64,000 nucleotides of DNA, from NCBI RefSeq assembly GCF_005893125.1, contig NZ_VCJS01000023.1, forward strand, positions 37,400 to 101,399, in the 5' to 3' direction. Below the pieces are notes generated by a model. It saw nothing but the letters and a program-made list of their open reading frames with translations. It was not told the DNA's origin and did no database searches. Below are positions 1 through 8,384 of the stretch, piece by piece. Both the position numbers and the translations under genes were made by a program. The DNA comes from Nonomuraea basaltis (lineage in GTDB: Bacteria; Actinomycetota; Actinomycetes; Streptosporangiales; Streptosporangiaceae). Within the stretch, counting starts at the first letter, position 1; each line of letters begins with the position of its first letter.

Positions 1-516
1 GCCCGCCAGCTTGGCCGCGGGCAGCTCGCACTGGGGCTCGCGGGAGCGGGTGCGCGCCGGCTCCGGGCGGGTGCGCACGCCGGGGGCGAGGGCGTCGAGG
101 CCGAAGAATCCGCCGACGATCAGGCGGTCGCCCCGGATCCTGGCCAGTTCGTACTCGTCGAAGTAGGTCATGCCCGTGATCAGGAGCAACCGGTTGCCCG
201 TCGCCGCCTTGTCGGCCGCCGCCTGCACCGAGTCGACCCTGTCGACCGTGACGCCGCGGGCGCGCAGCAGCTCGGCCAGCGCCTTTGAGCCGGCCAGGGA
301 GGTGTCCGACGGGTCGAGAGGGCGCGACGGGCCGCGCTGCGGGCCGATCAGCACCCCGACGACCGCGGCCAGGACGATGATGGCGCCCAGCAGCACGATC
401 ATGCGGCTCGCGCGCCAGGTGGAGCGGGCGGTCGCGGAGGTGGGCTGCGAGCCGCCGGCCGCCGTGGGGGGAGGCGGCCCGCCGGGTGCGGAGCTGGAAC
501 GCGTGACCACGCTCAT
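1..516 (-). CDS. DUF4350 domain-containing membrane protein (N-terminal part, cut by window edge)
   Basis: This is the first 172 codons of a gene that runs off the left edge. Residues 1-35 are a Pro/Gly/Ser-rich cytoplasmic tail, residues 39-58 form one membrane helix, and the outside part begins with an LDP-x3-S-x2-GSKALAELL stretch (about 67-84), which is typical of DUF4350. The ATG overlaps the stop of the DUF4129 gene by four bases (ATGA), so the two are translationally coupled. In actinomycetes this pair usually sits in an operon with a MoxR ATPase and a DUF58 protein, which would lie beyond the edge. The molecular function is unknown; a role in envelope protein assembly is inference from that association. 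Confidence 0.85.
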   Translation of the reverse strand, partial: MSVVTRSSSAPGGPPPPTAAGGSQPTSATARSTWRASRMIVLLGAIIVLAAVVGVLIGPQRGPSRPLDPSDTSLAGSKALAELLRARGVTVDRVDSVQAAADKAATGNRLLLITGMTYFDEYELARIRGDRLIVGGFFGLDALAPGVRTRPEPARTRSREPQCELPAAKLAG

Positions 517-1286
517 GACACCCCTCCATCCTGCTCCCGCGCCGGCCCTTCCCCGGGCCCGCCGGACGGGCCCCGCGGTGGCGGTGGCGCGCTCGCCGGC
601 GGCCCGGCGGGGCCTGGGACCGGGCGGCCCATCGCGGGTCCGGCGCCGGCCGGGACCCCGGTGCCGACCCCGGCCGGGGTGGCGAGGGGGACAGGGCGGG
701 CCTGGCGGAGTTGGTCGTCGAGGAGGCTCATCGCCTCGTAAGCCTCTCGGGTGCCGGGCACCCCGCCGTACGTGACGTCGTCGAACGACCGGGCCGCCGC
801 AGCCAGTTCGGCGGCGAAGCCCGGCAGCGCCAGCGCGGCTTCCGCGGCCAGCTCGTCGGCCGTGCGCCCCGGCATGCCGTCGACCAGCGCGCGTTCCTCC
901 AGGTCACGGGCGATGGCCCGGAGCCGTTCCTGGATGGCCTCGCCCCAGCGCCCCTCGGCGGCCAGCCGTTCGGCGGCCTGCCGGTGCTCGGCCGCGCTCA
1001 TCGCGCGCTCCCCGAACAGCGCGCCCACGGCCAGCGCGTTCCTCCGCGCGGTCTTGCGCAGCCGCCAGGAGATCAGCACGATCACCCCGATGATGATCAG
1101 TACGATCACCGCGCTCGCGATGATCCCGCCCACCGGCCCGCCGCCCGTGGCCGCGTCGACCAGGTCGCCCAGGAACTGGTCGAACCGCCGGTAGAGCAGG
1201 TCGAGCAGCGACTCCTTCTCGTAGCCAGGCTTGAGGAGCTCCTCCGCGGCACGCCGCGCGGCCTCCTCCCTGTCGATCGGGCTCAC
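513..1286 (-). CDS. DUF4129 domain-containing membrane protein
   Basis: The 257-residue protein has a charged N-terminus, one membrane helix (about 55-74) and a cytoplasmic C-terminal domain (about 115-195). The latter carries the RTADELA and DVTYGG-x6-EAY patterns of DUF4129. After residue 197 the tail is rich in Pro, Gly and Ala. The GTG start overlaps the upstream stop by four bases (GTGA), and its own stop overlaps the DUF4350 start, so all three leftward genes form one tightly coupled operon. DUF4129 proteins are known companions of MoxR-type chaperone operons. No catalytic motif is visible. Confidence 0.85.
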   Translation of the reverse strand: MSPIDREEAARRAAEELLKPGYEKESLLDLLYRRFDQFLGDLVDAATGGGPVGGIIASAVIVLIIIGVIVLISWRLRKTARRNALAVGALFGERAMSAAEHRQAAERLAAEGRWGEAIQERLRAIARDLEERALVDGMPGRTADELAAEAALALPGFAAELAAAARSFDDVTYGGVPGTREAYEAMSLLDDQLRQARPVPLATPAGVGTGVPAGAGPAMGRPVPGPAGPPASAPPPPRGPSGGPGEGPAREQDGGVS

Positions 1287-2560
1287 GACCTGGCGGAGTT
1301 GGACGGGTGCCAGAGCTCGTCGGCCGAGGCGTGCACCCAGCCCTGGCGCTGCTGCTCGATGGCCGCCGTCTGCAGCACGAGGTCGAAGGCCTCGCTGCGC
1401 ATGCGCCGGTCGGCGTAGAGCAGACCGGCGACCCCGGCCTCGAACGGGTAGGTGAACATCGCGCCGAGCGTGCCGCCGATCGCGATCAGCACGGCGGACA
1501 CGACGGCCGTGGCCACGGAGCCCGCGCCGAACATGCCGAACAGCGTGCCCGCCAGCGTGAACGGCACCGAAAGGAGACCCGCCACGAGCCCGACGAGCAG
1601 GGAGGTGAGCAGCAGGATGCCGAACACCCGCCAGAAGTCGCCGGTGACCAGGTGCCACGAGCGTCGCATGGCCTCGATCGGGCCCTTGCCCTCCAGGACC
1701 ACGGCGGGCGAGGCGAAGGCGAAGCGGGTCCTGAAGAACAGGTAATAGGCGATGTACACGATGAGGAACAGGACGGTCAGCCCGAGCACCAAGCCGATGG
1801 AGTCGGTGGAGGTGGCGTTCAGCGAGATCGCCACCATGAGGAGCACGAAGACGATCACGGGCACCAGCATGATGACGGCCATCAGCCCCACGACGCCGAA
1901 CAGCGCCGGGATCCGGCCCTTGACGAGCTGCCAGGCCTCGCCGGCCGTGATGGTGCCGCCGAACACGGCCCGGCCGAGTATGCGGGTGATCACGCCGGTC
2001 AGCAGGGTGACCACGACGAACTGGACCGCGTACGAGACCAGCGTGCCGCCCCACTGGGCGGCGACGCCGTAGACGCCGCTCAGCTGGTCGGCGGCGGTGG
2101 TGCTCTCGGGGTCGGTCAGCACGCCGCCCATCGAGTTGAGCACGAACGCCTGCCCCACGGCCAGGGGCACGGCGGCGAGCAGGGCGGCGATGGCGGACAG
2201 GCCGAGCACGGCCTTCGGGTTGGACCGGATGAGCTTGATCGTGCCGTCGAGGATGTCGCCCAGGCCCAGCGGGCGCAGCGGGATGATGCCCGGCCGCAGC
2301 GCCATCGGAGGCGGCGGCATGTAGCCGTAACCCGGTTGCGGCTGGGGCGGATATGGTGTTTGGGGCCCAGGTCCGTAAGGCGATTGTTGTTGCGGGGGCT
2401 GTCCGTGGGGCTGCTCTTGTTGCGGGGGCTGCCCGTAGGGAGCCTGCTGTGGCGAGCCTGGCGCGGTCCACGGGGAGGCCGGCGGGGCGCTGTAGGGCGG
2501 GGGCTGTTCGGCCGACCAGCCTGATGGCGTCTCGGGCGTGGGACCGTGACCGTCTGACAT
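1283..2560 (-). CDS. multi-pass membrane protein with glycerophosphodiesterase-type membrane domain
   Basis: The 425-residue protein has a Pro/Gln/Gly/Tyr-rich N-terminal tail of about 95 residues, then several hydrophobic helices in pairs of the kind called glycerophosphoryl diester phosphodiesterase membrane domain. The catalytic phosphodiesterase barrel is absent, so enzymatic activity is not expected. I chose the ATG that gives MSDGHGPTPE because the longer upstream reading has a low-quality, Arg-rich start. It is the first gene of the leftward operon and diverges from mtrA across 269 bases. A role in envelope homeostasis is inferred from position only. Confidence 0.75.
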   Translation of the reverse strand: MSDGHGPTPETPSGWSAEQPPPYSAPPASPWTAPGSPQQAPYGQPPQQEQPHGQPPQQQSPYGPGPQTPYPPQPQPGYGYMPPPPMALRPGIIPLRPLGLGDILDGTIKLIRSNPKAVLGLSAIAALLAAVPLAVGQAFVLNSMGGVLTDPESTTAADQLSGVYGVAAQWGGTLVSYAVQFVVVTLLTGVITRILGRAVFGGTITAGEAWQLVKGRIPALFGVVGLMAVIMLVPVIVFVLLMVAISLNATSTDSIGLVLGLTVLFLIVYIAYYLFFRTRFAFASPAVVLEGKGPIEAMRRSWHLVTGDFWRVFGILLLTSLLVGLVAGLLSVPFTLAGTLFGMFGAGSVATAVVSAVLIAIGGTLGAMFTYPFEAGVAGLLYADRRMRSEAFDLVLQTAAIEQQRQGWVHASADELWHPSNSARS

Positions 2561-2829
2561 ATCCCAATCCTGGCATGCTGAACGGGGCCTTGGTGTCACG
2601 GAGTGGATTCGCCGCTTCATCTTGGCCGCATTCTTGGGCGAATCGGTGCAAGCTTCGTGTCCGGGGATGGCCGAAAGTCGCTCTGTTACCGCAGACTGAG
2701 ATTACGGTCGCGGGGACGGGCTTAAAATTGGCCTTTTGCCGGGCTCGGGTCACACTCATGGGCTCACCAAGGGTAACCTTCAGCGATCGGGCGGGTATGT
2801 CCCACAATGCGTAGAACGAATGAGGGGCC

Positions 2830-3507
2830 ATGAAAGGTCGCGTGCTGGTCGTCGACGACGACGCCGCTCTCGCCGAGATGCTGGGGATCGTGCTGCGGGG
2901 CGAGGGTTTCGAACCATCCTTTGTGTCCGACGGCGACAAGGCCCTCGACGCGTTCCGGGATACACGCCCGGACCTGGTGCTGCTCGATCTGATGCTGCCG
3001 GGGGCGGACGGCATCGACGTCGCGCGCAGGATCAGGGCGGAGTCGGGGGTTCCGATCGTCATGCTCACCGCCAAGAGCGACACGATCGACGTCGTTCTCG
3101 GGCTGGAGTCCGGCGCCGACGACTACATCGTCAAGCCGTTCAAGCCGAAGGAACTGGTCGCACGGGTGCGGGCGCGGCTGCGCCGCACCGACGAGCCGAC
3201 CCCGGAGATCCTGCAGATCGGCGACATCACCATCGACGTGGCGGGCCACTCGGTCAAGCGGAGCGAGGAGACCATCAACCTCACGCCGCTCGAGTTCGAC
3301 CTGCTCGTCGCGCTGGCCCGCAAGCCGCGCCAGGTGTTCACCCGTGAGGTCCTGCTCGAGCAGGTGTGGGGCTACCGGCACGCGGCCGACACGCGGCTGG
3401 TCAACGTGCACGTCCAGCGGCTCAGGGCCAAGATCGAGAAGGACCCCGAGCACCCCGAGATCGTCGTGACGGTCCGCGGCGTGGGCTACAAAGCCGGCCC
3501 CGCGTAG
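2830..3507 (+). CDS. mtrA: two-component response regulator MtrA
   Basis: MtrA is an OmpR/PhoB-family transcription factor phosphorylated by MtrB. In actinobacteria it controls cell-wall hydrolases, septation and development. The 225-residue protein has a receiver domain with the acidic pair D9/D10, phospho-acceptor D53, T80 and K102, then a winged-helix DNA-binding domain (about 130-222) ending in the VRGVGYKAG hairpin. Length and order match the family closely. A GAGGGG ribosome site precedes the ATG. It is followed after 18 bases by mtrB and then lpqB, the conserved MtrAB-LpqB operon. Confidence 0.98.
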   Translation: MKGRVLVVDDDAALAEMLGIVLRGEGFEPSFVSDGDKALDAFRDTRPDLVLLDLMLPGADGIDVARRIRAESGVPIVMLTAKSDTIDVVLGLESGADDYIVKPFKPKELVARVRARLRRTDEPTPEILQIGDITIDVAGHSVKRSEETINLTPLEFDLLVALARKPRQVFTREVLLEQVWGYRHAADTRLVNVHVQRLRAKIEKDPEHPEIVVTVRGVGYKAGPA

Positions 3508-3525
3508 TCCTCACTCTCCCCCGCC

Positions 3526-5265
3526 ATGCCCCCGACGACGAAGAAGAGGTCCCGCCGACGGACACTCCGCCAGATTCTCGGCGGAGTCCGCCGGCGGGTG
3601 CGTCGTGCGGCCGGCAGGGCACGCCGCATCTGGCGGCGATCGCTCCAGCTCCAGGTGGTCACCAGCACGCTGGTGATCTCCGTCATCGTGGTGGTCGTGC
3701 TGGGGGCGTTCCTGTCCACCCAGATCAACAAGTCGGTCATCGACAGCCGGACGCAGTCCTCCGTCAGCGAGGCGTTCGCCGACCGGCTGCAGATCGCCGA
3801 CGCGCTGACCCCCGAGACGGACGACCAGGCCCTGCCGGCCGACGGTGGCAAGGTCTCGGCCAACCCGCTGGACAAGGTCATGGACACCGTCACCGGCACG
3901 AGCGACGACGGCTCCAAGAAGCGCTACGACGTGCTGATAGTCAACGAGGCCAGCCCCGGCCAGTCCCGGGCCTCCGGCAGCGTCGTGCTCGCCAACGTGC
4001 CGACCCGCCTCAGGACGAACCTGAAGGACAAGGTGTCCAAGGCCGAGTACGACAAGAACGTCGTCTCCATCGAACGGCTCACGTTCGCCGGGCAGAGCCA
4101 GCCCAGGCTCACGTACGTGGTCGGCGGCGTGGTGCACGACCTGTCCACCGGCCAGAACTACGAGGTCTACCACTTCTTCCCGCTCAACGAGGAAGAGGAG
4201 CTGCTGTCCAACGTCAGGCTCGCCATCGTCGTGGTGGGCCTCGGGCTCGTCCTGCTGCTGGCCGCCATCGCCTACCTGGTCGCCCGGCAGGTCGTCACAC
4301 CCGTACGGCTGGCGCGCCAGGCCGCGGAACGGCTCGCGTCCGGCAAGCTGGACGAGCGGCTGAAGGTGCGCGGCGAGGACGACCTGGCCCGCCTGGCGAA
4401 CTCGTTCAACGAGATGGCCGCCAACCTGGCGCTGAAGATCCACCAGCTCGAGGAGCTCTCGCAGGTCCAGCGGCAGTTCGTCTCGGACGTCTCGCACGAG
4501 CTGCGCACGCCGCTGACCACCGTGCGCATGGCCGCCGACCTGCTGTACGACGCCCGCGAGGACTTCGACCCGATGGCCTCCCGCTCGGCCGAGCTCATGC
4601 AGGCGCAGTTGGAGCGGTTCGAGTCGATGCTGGCCGATTTGCTCGAGATCAGCCGGTACGACGCCGGCGCCGCCACCCTCGACCTCGACCCCGTGGACGT
4701 GCGCCAGGTGGTGCTGCGGGCGATCGAGGACTCCGAGGCGCTGGCCGAGCGCCACGGCACCCGCTTCGACCTGCGGCTGCCCGCGGACCCGTGCATGGCC
4801 GAGATCGACAACCGCAGGGTCGAGCGGATCCTGCGCAACCTGCTGTTCAACGCCATCGAGCACGGCGAGGGCAGGGACATCGTGGTCACCGTGGGCGCCG
4901 ACAGGGACGCCGTGGCCGTCGCCGTACGCGACCACGGGATCGGCCTGAAGGCGGGCGAGGACACGATGGTGTTCGACCGGTTCTGGCGGGCCGACCCCTC
5001 GCGGGCGAGGACCATCGGCGGCACCGGGCTGGGGCTGGCGATCTCGCGCGAGGACGCCACGCTGCACGGCGGCTGGCTGCAGGCGTGGGGGCAGCCGGGC
5101 GAGGGCTCGCAGTTCAGGCTGACGCTGCCCAGGTCGGCCGGGTCCGACCTGAAGGGCTCGCCGCTGTCGCTGGTGCCACCGGAGATCGAGATGCGGCGCA
5201 CGTGGCGCGGGGCCATGACACCCGTGCTGCTGCCGGCTTCGGGGGACGTTCATGACGAGGACTAG
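3526..5265 (+). CDS. mtrB: sensor histidine kinase MtrB
   Basis: MtrB is the membrane kinase for MtrA. The 579-residue protein has a very basic N-terminus (Arg-rich to residue 38), a first membrane helix (about 43-63), an extracellular sensor of about 165 residues, a second helix (about 231-253), a HAMP linker, and a HisKA domain with SHELRTPL (phospho-acceptor H324). The ATPase part shows N-box RNLLFNAIEHGEG, DHGIGL and GGTGLGLAIS. No good ribosome site precedes the ATG, but no other start exists between the mtrA stop and this codon, so the start is forced and coupling to mtrA is likely. The end overlaps lpqB by 14 bases. Confidence 0.97.
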   Translation: MPPTTKKRSRRRTLRQILGGVRRRVRRAAGRARRIWRRSLQLQVVTSTLVISVIVVVVLGAFLSTQINKSVIDSRTQSSVSEAFADRLQIADALTPETDDQALPADGGKVSANPLDKVMDTVTGTSDDGSKKRYDVLIVNEASPGQSRASGSVVLANVPTRLRTNLKDKVSKAEYDKNVVSIERLTFAGQSQPRLTYVVGGVVHDLSTGQNYEVYHFFPLNEEEELLSNVRLAIVVVGLGLVLLLAAIAYLVARQVVTPVRLARQAAERLASGKLDERLKVRGEDDLARLANSFNEMAANLALKIHQLEELSQVQRQFVSDVSHELRTPLTTVRMAADLLYDAREDFDPMASRSAELMQAQLERFESMLADLLEISRYDAGAATLDLDPVDVRQVVLRAIEDSEALAERHGTRFDLRLPADPCMAEIDNRRVERILRNLLFNAIEHGEGRDIVVTVGADRDAVAVAVRDHGIGLKAGEDTMVFDRFWRADPSRARTIGGTGLGLAISREDATLHGGWLQAWGQPGEGSQFRLTLPRSAGSDLKGSPLSLVPPEIEMRRTWRGAMTPVLLPASGDVHDED

Positions 5266-6976
5266 GAGGCTCGTGGTGGCCGTCGCGGTCGCGGCCGCCG
5301 TGGCCTGCGCGGGCACCGGCTGCACGGTGATCCCGGTGAGTGGCCCGTACACCGTCAACGACGCCGGTCGCGGCGACCCGCTGAGCAAGCCGTTCCAGCG
5401 CATGATCGCCACTCCGCCGCAGCGCGGCTGGACCGCGAGGGAGACCCTCGAGGGCCTGCAGGCCGCCATGGCCGCGTACGCGGACGACCCGACGATCCTG
5501 CCCCAATACCTCACCCCCGAGGCCCTGGCCGACTGGACCCCGTCAGGTGCCGTGACGGTGGTGGACGACGGGCTGCAGTTCGAGCACGACGGCACGGAGG
5601 AGCTGCAGAAGGTCACGGTCAAGGCCAAACAGGTGGCCCGCATCGACGAGGACGACACGTACGTCCCCCTGGCCGGCAACTGGGAGCGGCCCTTCGAACT
5701 GGTCGAGGTCCAAGGGGGCGGCTACCGCGTCAGGAGCCTGCCCGACGGGCTCGTGCTCACCAGGTCCGACGTGGAGCGCGCGTACCGGGCGACGAAGCTC
5801 TACTACCTGAACGGCACGCAGGACCGGCCCGTCGTGGACAGCGTGCGCCTGCGGCTGAAGCCGACGGAGACGTACGCGAAGATCATCCTTGAGCGTTTGC
5901 TCAAGGGTCCGAGCGCGGCCCTGCAGGGCGCGGCGACCTCGAGCTTCCCGGCCGGCACCAAGATCGAGTCGGTCAAGTCGGGCGAGGAGGAGCGCGTGAT
6001 GATCGACCTGTCCGGCCCGCTCGATCGTCTGGACCTGGGCGGCGAGGACGCCCTCATGATGCAGATCAGGTACAGCCTCAACAACAACGACGTCGCCAAG
6101 GGCCGCAGCATCTGGGTCATGGTGGACGGGGAGCAATACTCCGTTTACCAGCCCAGCTCCGAACAGCGCTGGCTGGACAACAGCGGCAACAACGCCTACT
6201 ACGTCAGCAAGGGCGCGGTCCACTACATGACCTCGGAGGGTCCGGGCGGCACCGTGCCCGGCCCGGCCGGGGAGCAGCGCGAGGGCTACTCCAACTTCGC
6301 CATGTCCAAGCAGAACGGCCTCCTCGTCGCGGCCCAGACCTCCACCGGCATCTCCGTGGCCGGCCTCATGTCGGAGGCGCAGTGGCAGGAGGTCATCCAG
6401 GGCGGCGTGAACGATCTCACCCCGCCGTCGTGGCACCGGGACGGGTCCCTGTGGACGTTCGACCGCAAGAACGGGGTCGCGCTGCGGTACGACCCGGCCG
6501 GCAGGCGCCCGCCCGAGCGGATCGACGCGCCCGGGCTGAAGGGGCTGGACGTCACCAGGCTGCGGATCGCCAGGGACGGGGTGCGGGTGGTGGTGACCAC
6601 CGGCAAGAACACCGTCCAGATCGGCGCGCTGACGGTCACGGGCGGGCTCAAGCTGGGCAACTTCCGGCTGCTGACCGCGACCGTTGTGGGGGACGAGATC
6701 GAGGACCTCGCGTGGCGGGATGACGAGCACCTGCTCGTGCTCCTCAAGAGCAAGGCGGGGCAGATCCTGAACGAGATCGACATCGGGGACGGGGAGATCA
6801 CCGAGATTCCGCTGAAGGATCGGCTCAGGTCGGTGGTGGCGCTGAACGAGCGCGTCCTGGCCCAGGCGGAGGCGGAGAAGGGGAAGGGCTCCAAGATCCT
6901 GGAGCTCAACCCGGACCAGAGCTGGACCGCCAAGATCGACTCCGACGCCGAGACCCCGCTCTTCCCCCTGGGCTGA
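5252..6976 (+). CDS. lpqB: lipoprotein LpqB, MtrAB partner
   Basis: LpqB is an exported lipoprotein that interacts with the extracellular part of MtrB and tunes MtrA signalling. The 574-residue protein starts with a basic, Ala/Val-rich signal. The lipidated Cys is probably C24 before TVIPVSGP, matching the CASIPxSGP region of the family; the residues just before it (GTG) are a weak lipobox. A GerMN-type domain lies around residues 185-265, followed by a WD/propeller-like C-terminal half. It begins inside the 3' end of mtrB. A short GC hairpin (GCCCC/GGGGC, 6984-6998) and two copies of a CTTGCGGTCC element follow the stop. Confidence 0.95.
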   Translation: MTRTRRLVVAVAVAAAVACAGTGCTVIPVSGPYTVNDAGRGDPLSKPFQRMIATPPQRGWTARETLEGLQAAMAAYADDPTILPQYLTPEALADWTPSGAVTVVDDGLQFEHDGTEELQKVTVKAKQVARIDEDDTYVPLAGNWERPFELVEVQGGGYRVRSLPDGLVLTRSDVERAYRATKLYYLNGTQDRPVVDSVRLRLKPTETYAKIILERLLKGPSAALQGAATSSFPAGTKIESVKSGEEERVMIDLSGPLDRLDLGGEDALMMQIRYSLNNNDVAKGRSIWVMVDGEQYSVYQPSSEQRWLDNSGNNAYYVSKGAVHYMTSEGPGGTVPGPAGEQREGYSNFAMSKQNGLLVAAQTSTGISVAGLMSEAQWQEVIQGGVNDLTPPSWHRDGSLWTFDRKNGVALRYDPAGRRPPERIDAPGLKGLDVTRLRIARDGVRVVVTTGKNTVQIGALTVTGGLKLGNFRLLTATVVGDEIEDLAWRDDEHLLVLLKSKAGQILNEIDIGDGEITEIPLKDRLRSVVALNERVLAQAEAEKGKGSKILELNPDQSWTAKIDSDAETPLFPLG

Positions 6977-7048
6977 GGCCCGCGCCCCTGAACGGGGCTT
7001 GCGGTCCGGGCTTGCGGTCCCGGGCTTGGGGCCGGGCGGGAACTGTCG

Positions 7049-7756
7049 GTGGCGGGCGGCATCCTGGTCCGCGTGCTGAGCGCCGTACTCGATCTGGTCC
7101 TTCCGCAGACCTGCGCGGGCTGCCGCGCCAAAGGGGCGCGGTATTGCGGGCGCTGCCTGGCCGAGCTGACCGCCCACCCCGGCAGGCGGCTGCCCCGGCC
7201 GCGGTTGCCAGGCACGCCGGACTGCTGGTCCGCGAGCACGTACGACGGCGCGGTGCGCAAGGCGATCGTGGCCTACAAGGAGCGGGGCGCGGTGGCGCTG
7301 GCGGGCGTGCTGGCGGAGGCGCTGGCGTTCACCGCCGTCACGGCGATCGGGCGCACCGGGGCGCTCTGGGCGACCCGGAGGTTCGCCGTCGTGCCCGTGC
7401 CCAGCGGGCGGGGGAGCGTGCGCGCCAGGGGGCACGACCCGGTGGGGCGGCTGGCGGGGCTGGCGGCGCGCCGGCTGCGGGCGTCCGGCCTGCCCGCCGA
7501 GCCGTGGGCGGCGCTGAGCCAGGCGCGACCGGTGGCGGACCAGGCGGGCCTGAGCCGCACGGAGAGGGCCGCCAACCTCGCGGGGTCCCTCCGGGTCACG
7601 GGAGCCGCGAATGGGGCTCCAGCGGCCTGTGTGCTGCTTGTGGACGACATCGTCACGACCGGTGCCAGTCTTTTGGAAGCTTCCAGAGCGCTGCGGTCGG
7701 CGGGGGTCAGCGTGCCCATGGCGGTGACTGTCGCGGCGACACGCCGAAGATCTTGA
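7049..7756 (+). CDS. ComF family phosphoribosyltransferase-like protein
   Basis: The 235-residue protein belongs to the ComF/GntX family, linked in other bacteria to DNA uptake or nucleotide salvage. A four-cysteine zinc knuckle (C22, C25, C33, C36) opens the protein, and a PRPP-binding loop LLVDDIVTTGAS lies near residues 195-206. The GTG at 7049 gives the longest plausible protein; a second in-frame GTG at 7073 is also possible. It is co-directional with lpqB, 72 bases downstream, in the arrangement seen in other actinomycetes. Its actual role outside competence is not known. Confidence 0.85.
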   Translation: MAGGILVRVLSAVLDLVLPQTCAGCRAKGARYCGRCLAELTAHPGRRLPRPRLPGTPDCWSASTYDGAVRKAIVAYKERGAVALAGVLAEALAFTAVTAIGRTGALWATRRFAVVPVPSGRGSVRARGHDPVGRLAGLAARRLRASGLPAEPWAALSQARPVADQAGLSRTERAANLAGSLRVTGAANGAPAACVLLVDDIVTTGASLLEASRALRSAGVSVPMAVTVAATRRRS

Positions 7757-7967
7757 AAAGCATTACGGTGACAGTCGGTAAAGAAAGATCCAAAACAGGA
7801 CCCTCACCAGAAGGCCACATGTCGCTTCCCCCGGAGACGCGGCAGGGCAGCTCAGCGGATGCGAGACCCGTACTCATAGGGGTTGCCGATCGGTTAAATG
7901 GGGCATCAAGCAGGGCTCGAGCGCCCTGTGGAAATCACGGAAAGTGATCCTTTGGCCGATCCTCCGG

Positions 7968-7996
7968 CTGACATTCGCCCAGGATGCGGATAGCGT
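7968..7996 (+). promoter_or_regulatory. housekeeping-type promoter for the hpf leader RNA
   Basis: A -35 element CTGACA (7968-7973), a 17-base spacer and a -10 element TAGCGT (7991-7996) match the vegetative actinomycete sigma consensus (TTGACA, TAnnnT). The expected start point is near 8001-8003. That coincides with the first base of a long-range helix in the downstream RNA, so promoter and RNA structure support each other. Confidence 0.6.
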
Positions 7997-8000
7997 TCTG

Positions 8001-8260
8001 ACATGGCACCCGTTCGGGTCCGTGGTTGCGCAGGGTCGGGGTTCCCGGCTCTGCTAGCCGATGCCAGCCGCAGGCAAAACGGTCCACGTAAGGCGACTCT
8101 TTGTCGACCGATCACGGTGCGGCTTAGGGATAAGTCCTGCCTTCCCGAGGGGTCAGATGCCCCTCGCCAGAAGAGAAGGGCAGTAGTGGCAACAGAGCTG
8201 CGAAATCCTCAGCAGGCGGATGTGGGGTCGAAGACCAGGTCGGCCGGGCGGGTGCCATGC
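8001..8260 (+). ncRNA. large structured RNA upstream of hpf, candidate raiA-motif RNA
   Basis: The region lacks typical coding bias and folds into a closed unit. Bases 8002-8012 are perfectly complementary to 8249-8259 (11 pairs, CATGGCACCCG with CGGGTGCCATG), which would close about 260 nt. Inside are a hairpin of 11 pairs with a GTT loop (8030-8040/8044-8054), a stem with a GGGA (GNRA) loop (8121-8126/8131-8136), a CGAGGGG/CCCCTCG stem (8146-8152/8160-8166) and a GGTC/GACC stem (8226-8229/8233-8236). The raiA motif is a known structured RNA of Actinobacteria and Firmicutes that commonly lies upstream of hpf (raiA). The assignment rests on position and structure only; I could not score a covariance model. 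Confidence 0.6.
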
Positions 8261-8384
8261 GAGTTCCCGGTAACCGCGAGTCGGAAGAGGGTAACGGTGA
8301 CAGAAAGGCAGACAGAAGACCCCGTCCGGCATGCAAGTAGTCGGGCGCTCTTGCTCAGTCGTTAGACGGAAGGGGGGCTGTTGC

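Noticed and set aside
513..3083. A single 856-codon leftward frame across the DUF4129, membrane-protein and mtrA promoter regions
   Set aside because: It is an open-frame artefact of high GC. The real genes are supported by family patterns, start signals and four-base overlaps; only the last third is the DUF4129 gene.
8003..8365. A 120-codon frame whose ATG lies exactly where a leaderless transcript from the 7968-7996 promoter would start
   Set aside because: Codon use lacks the strong G/C third-position bias of all neighbours, with CTA, AGA, ACA and TTG codons, and the same bases form the 11-pair closing helix. A structured RNA explains the region better.
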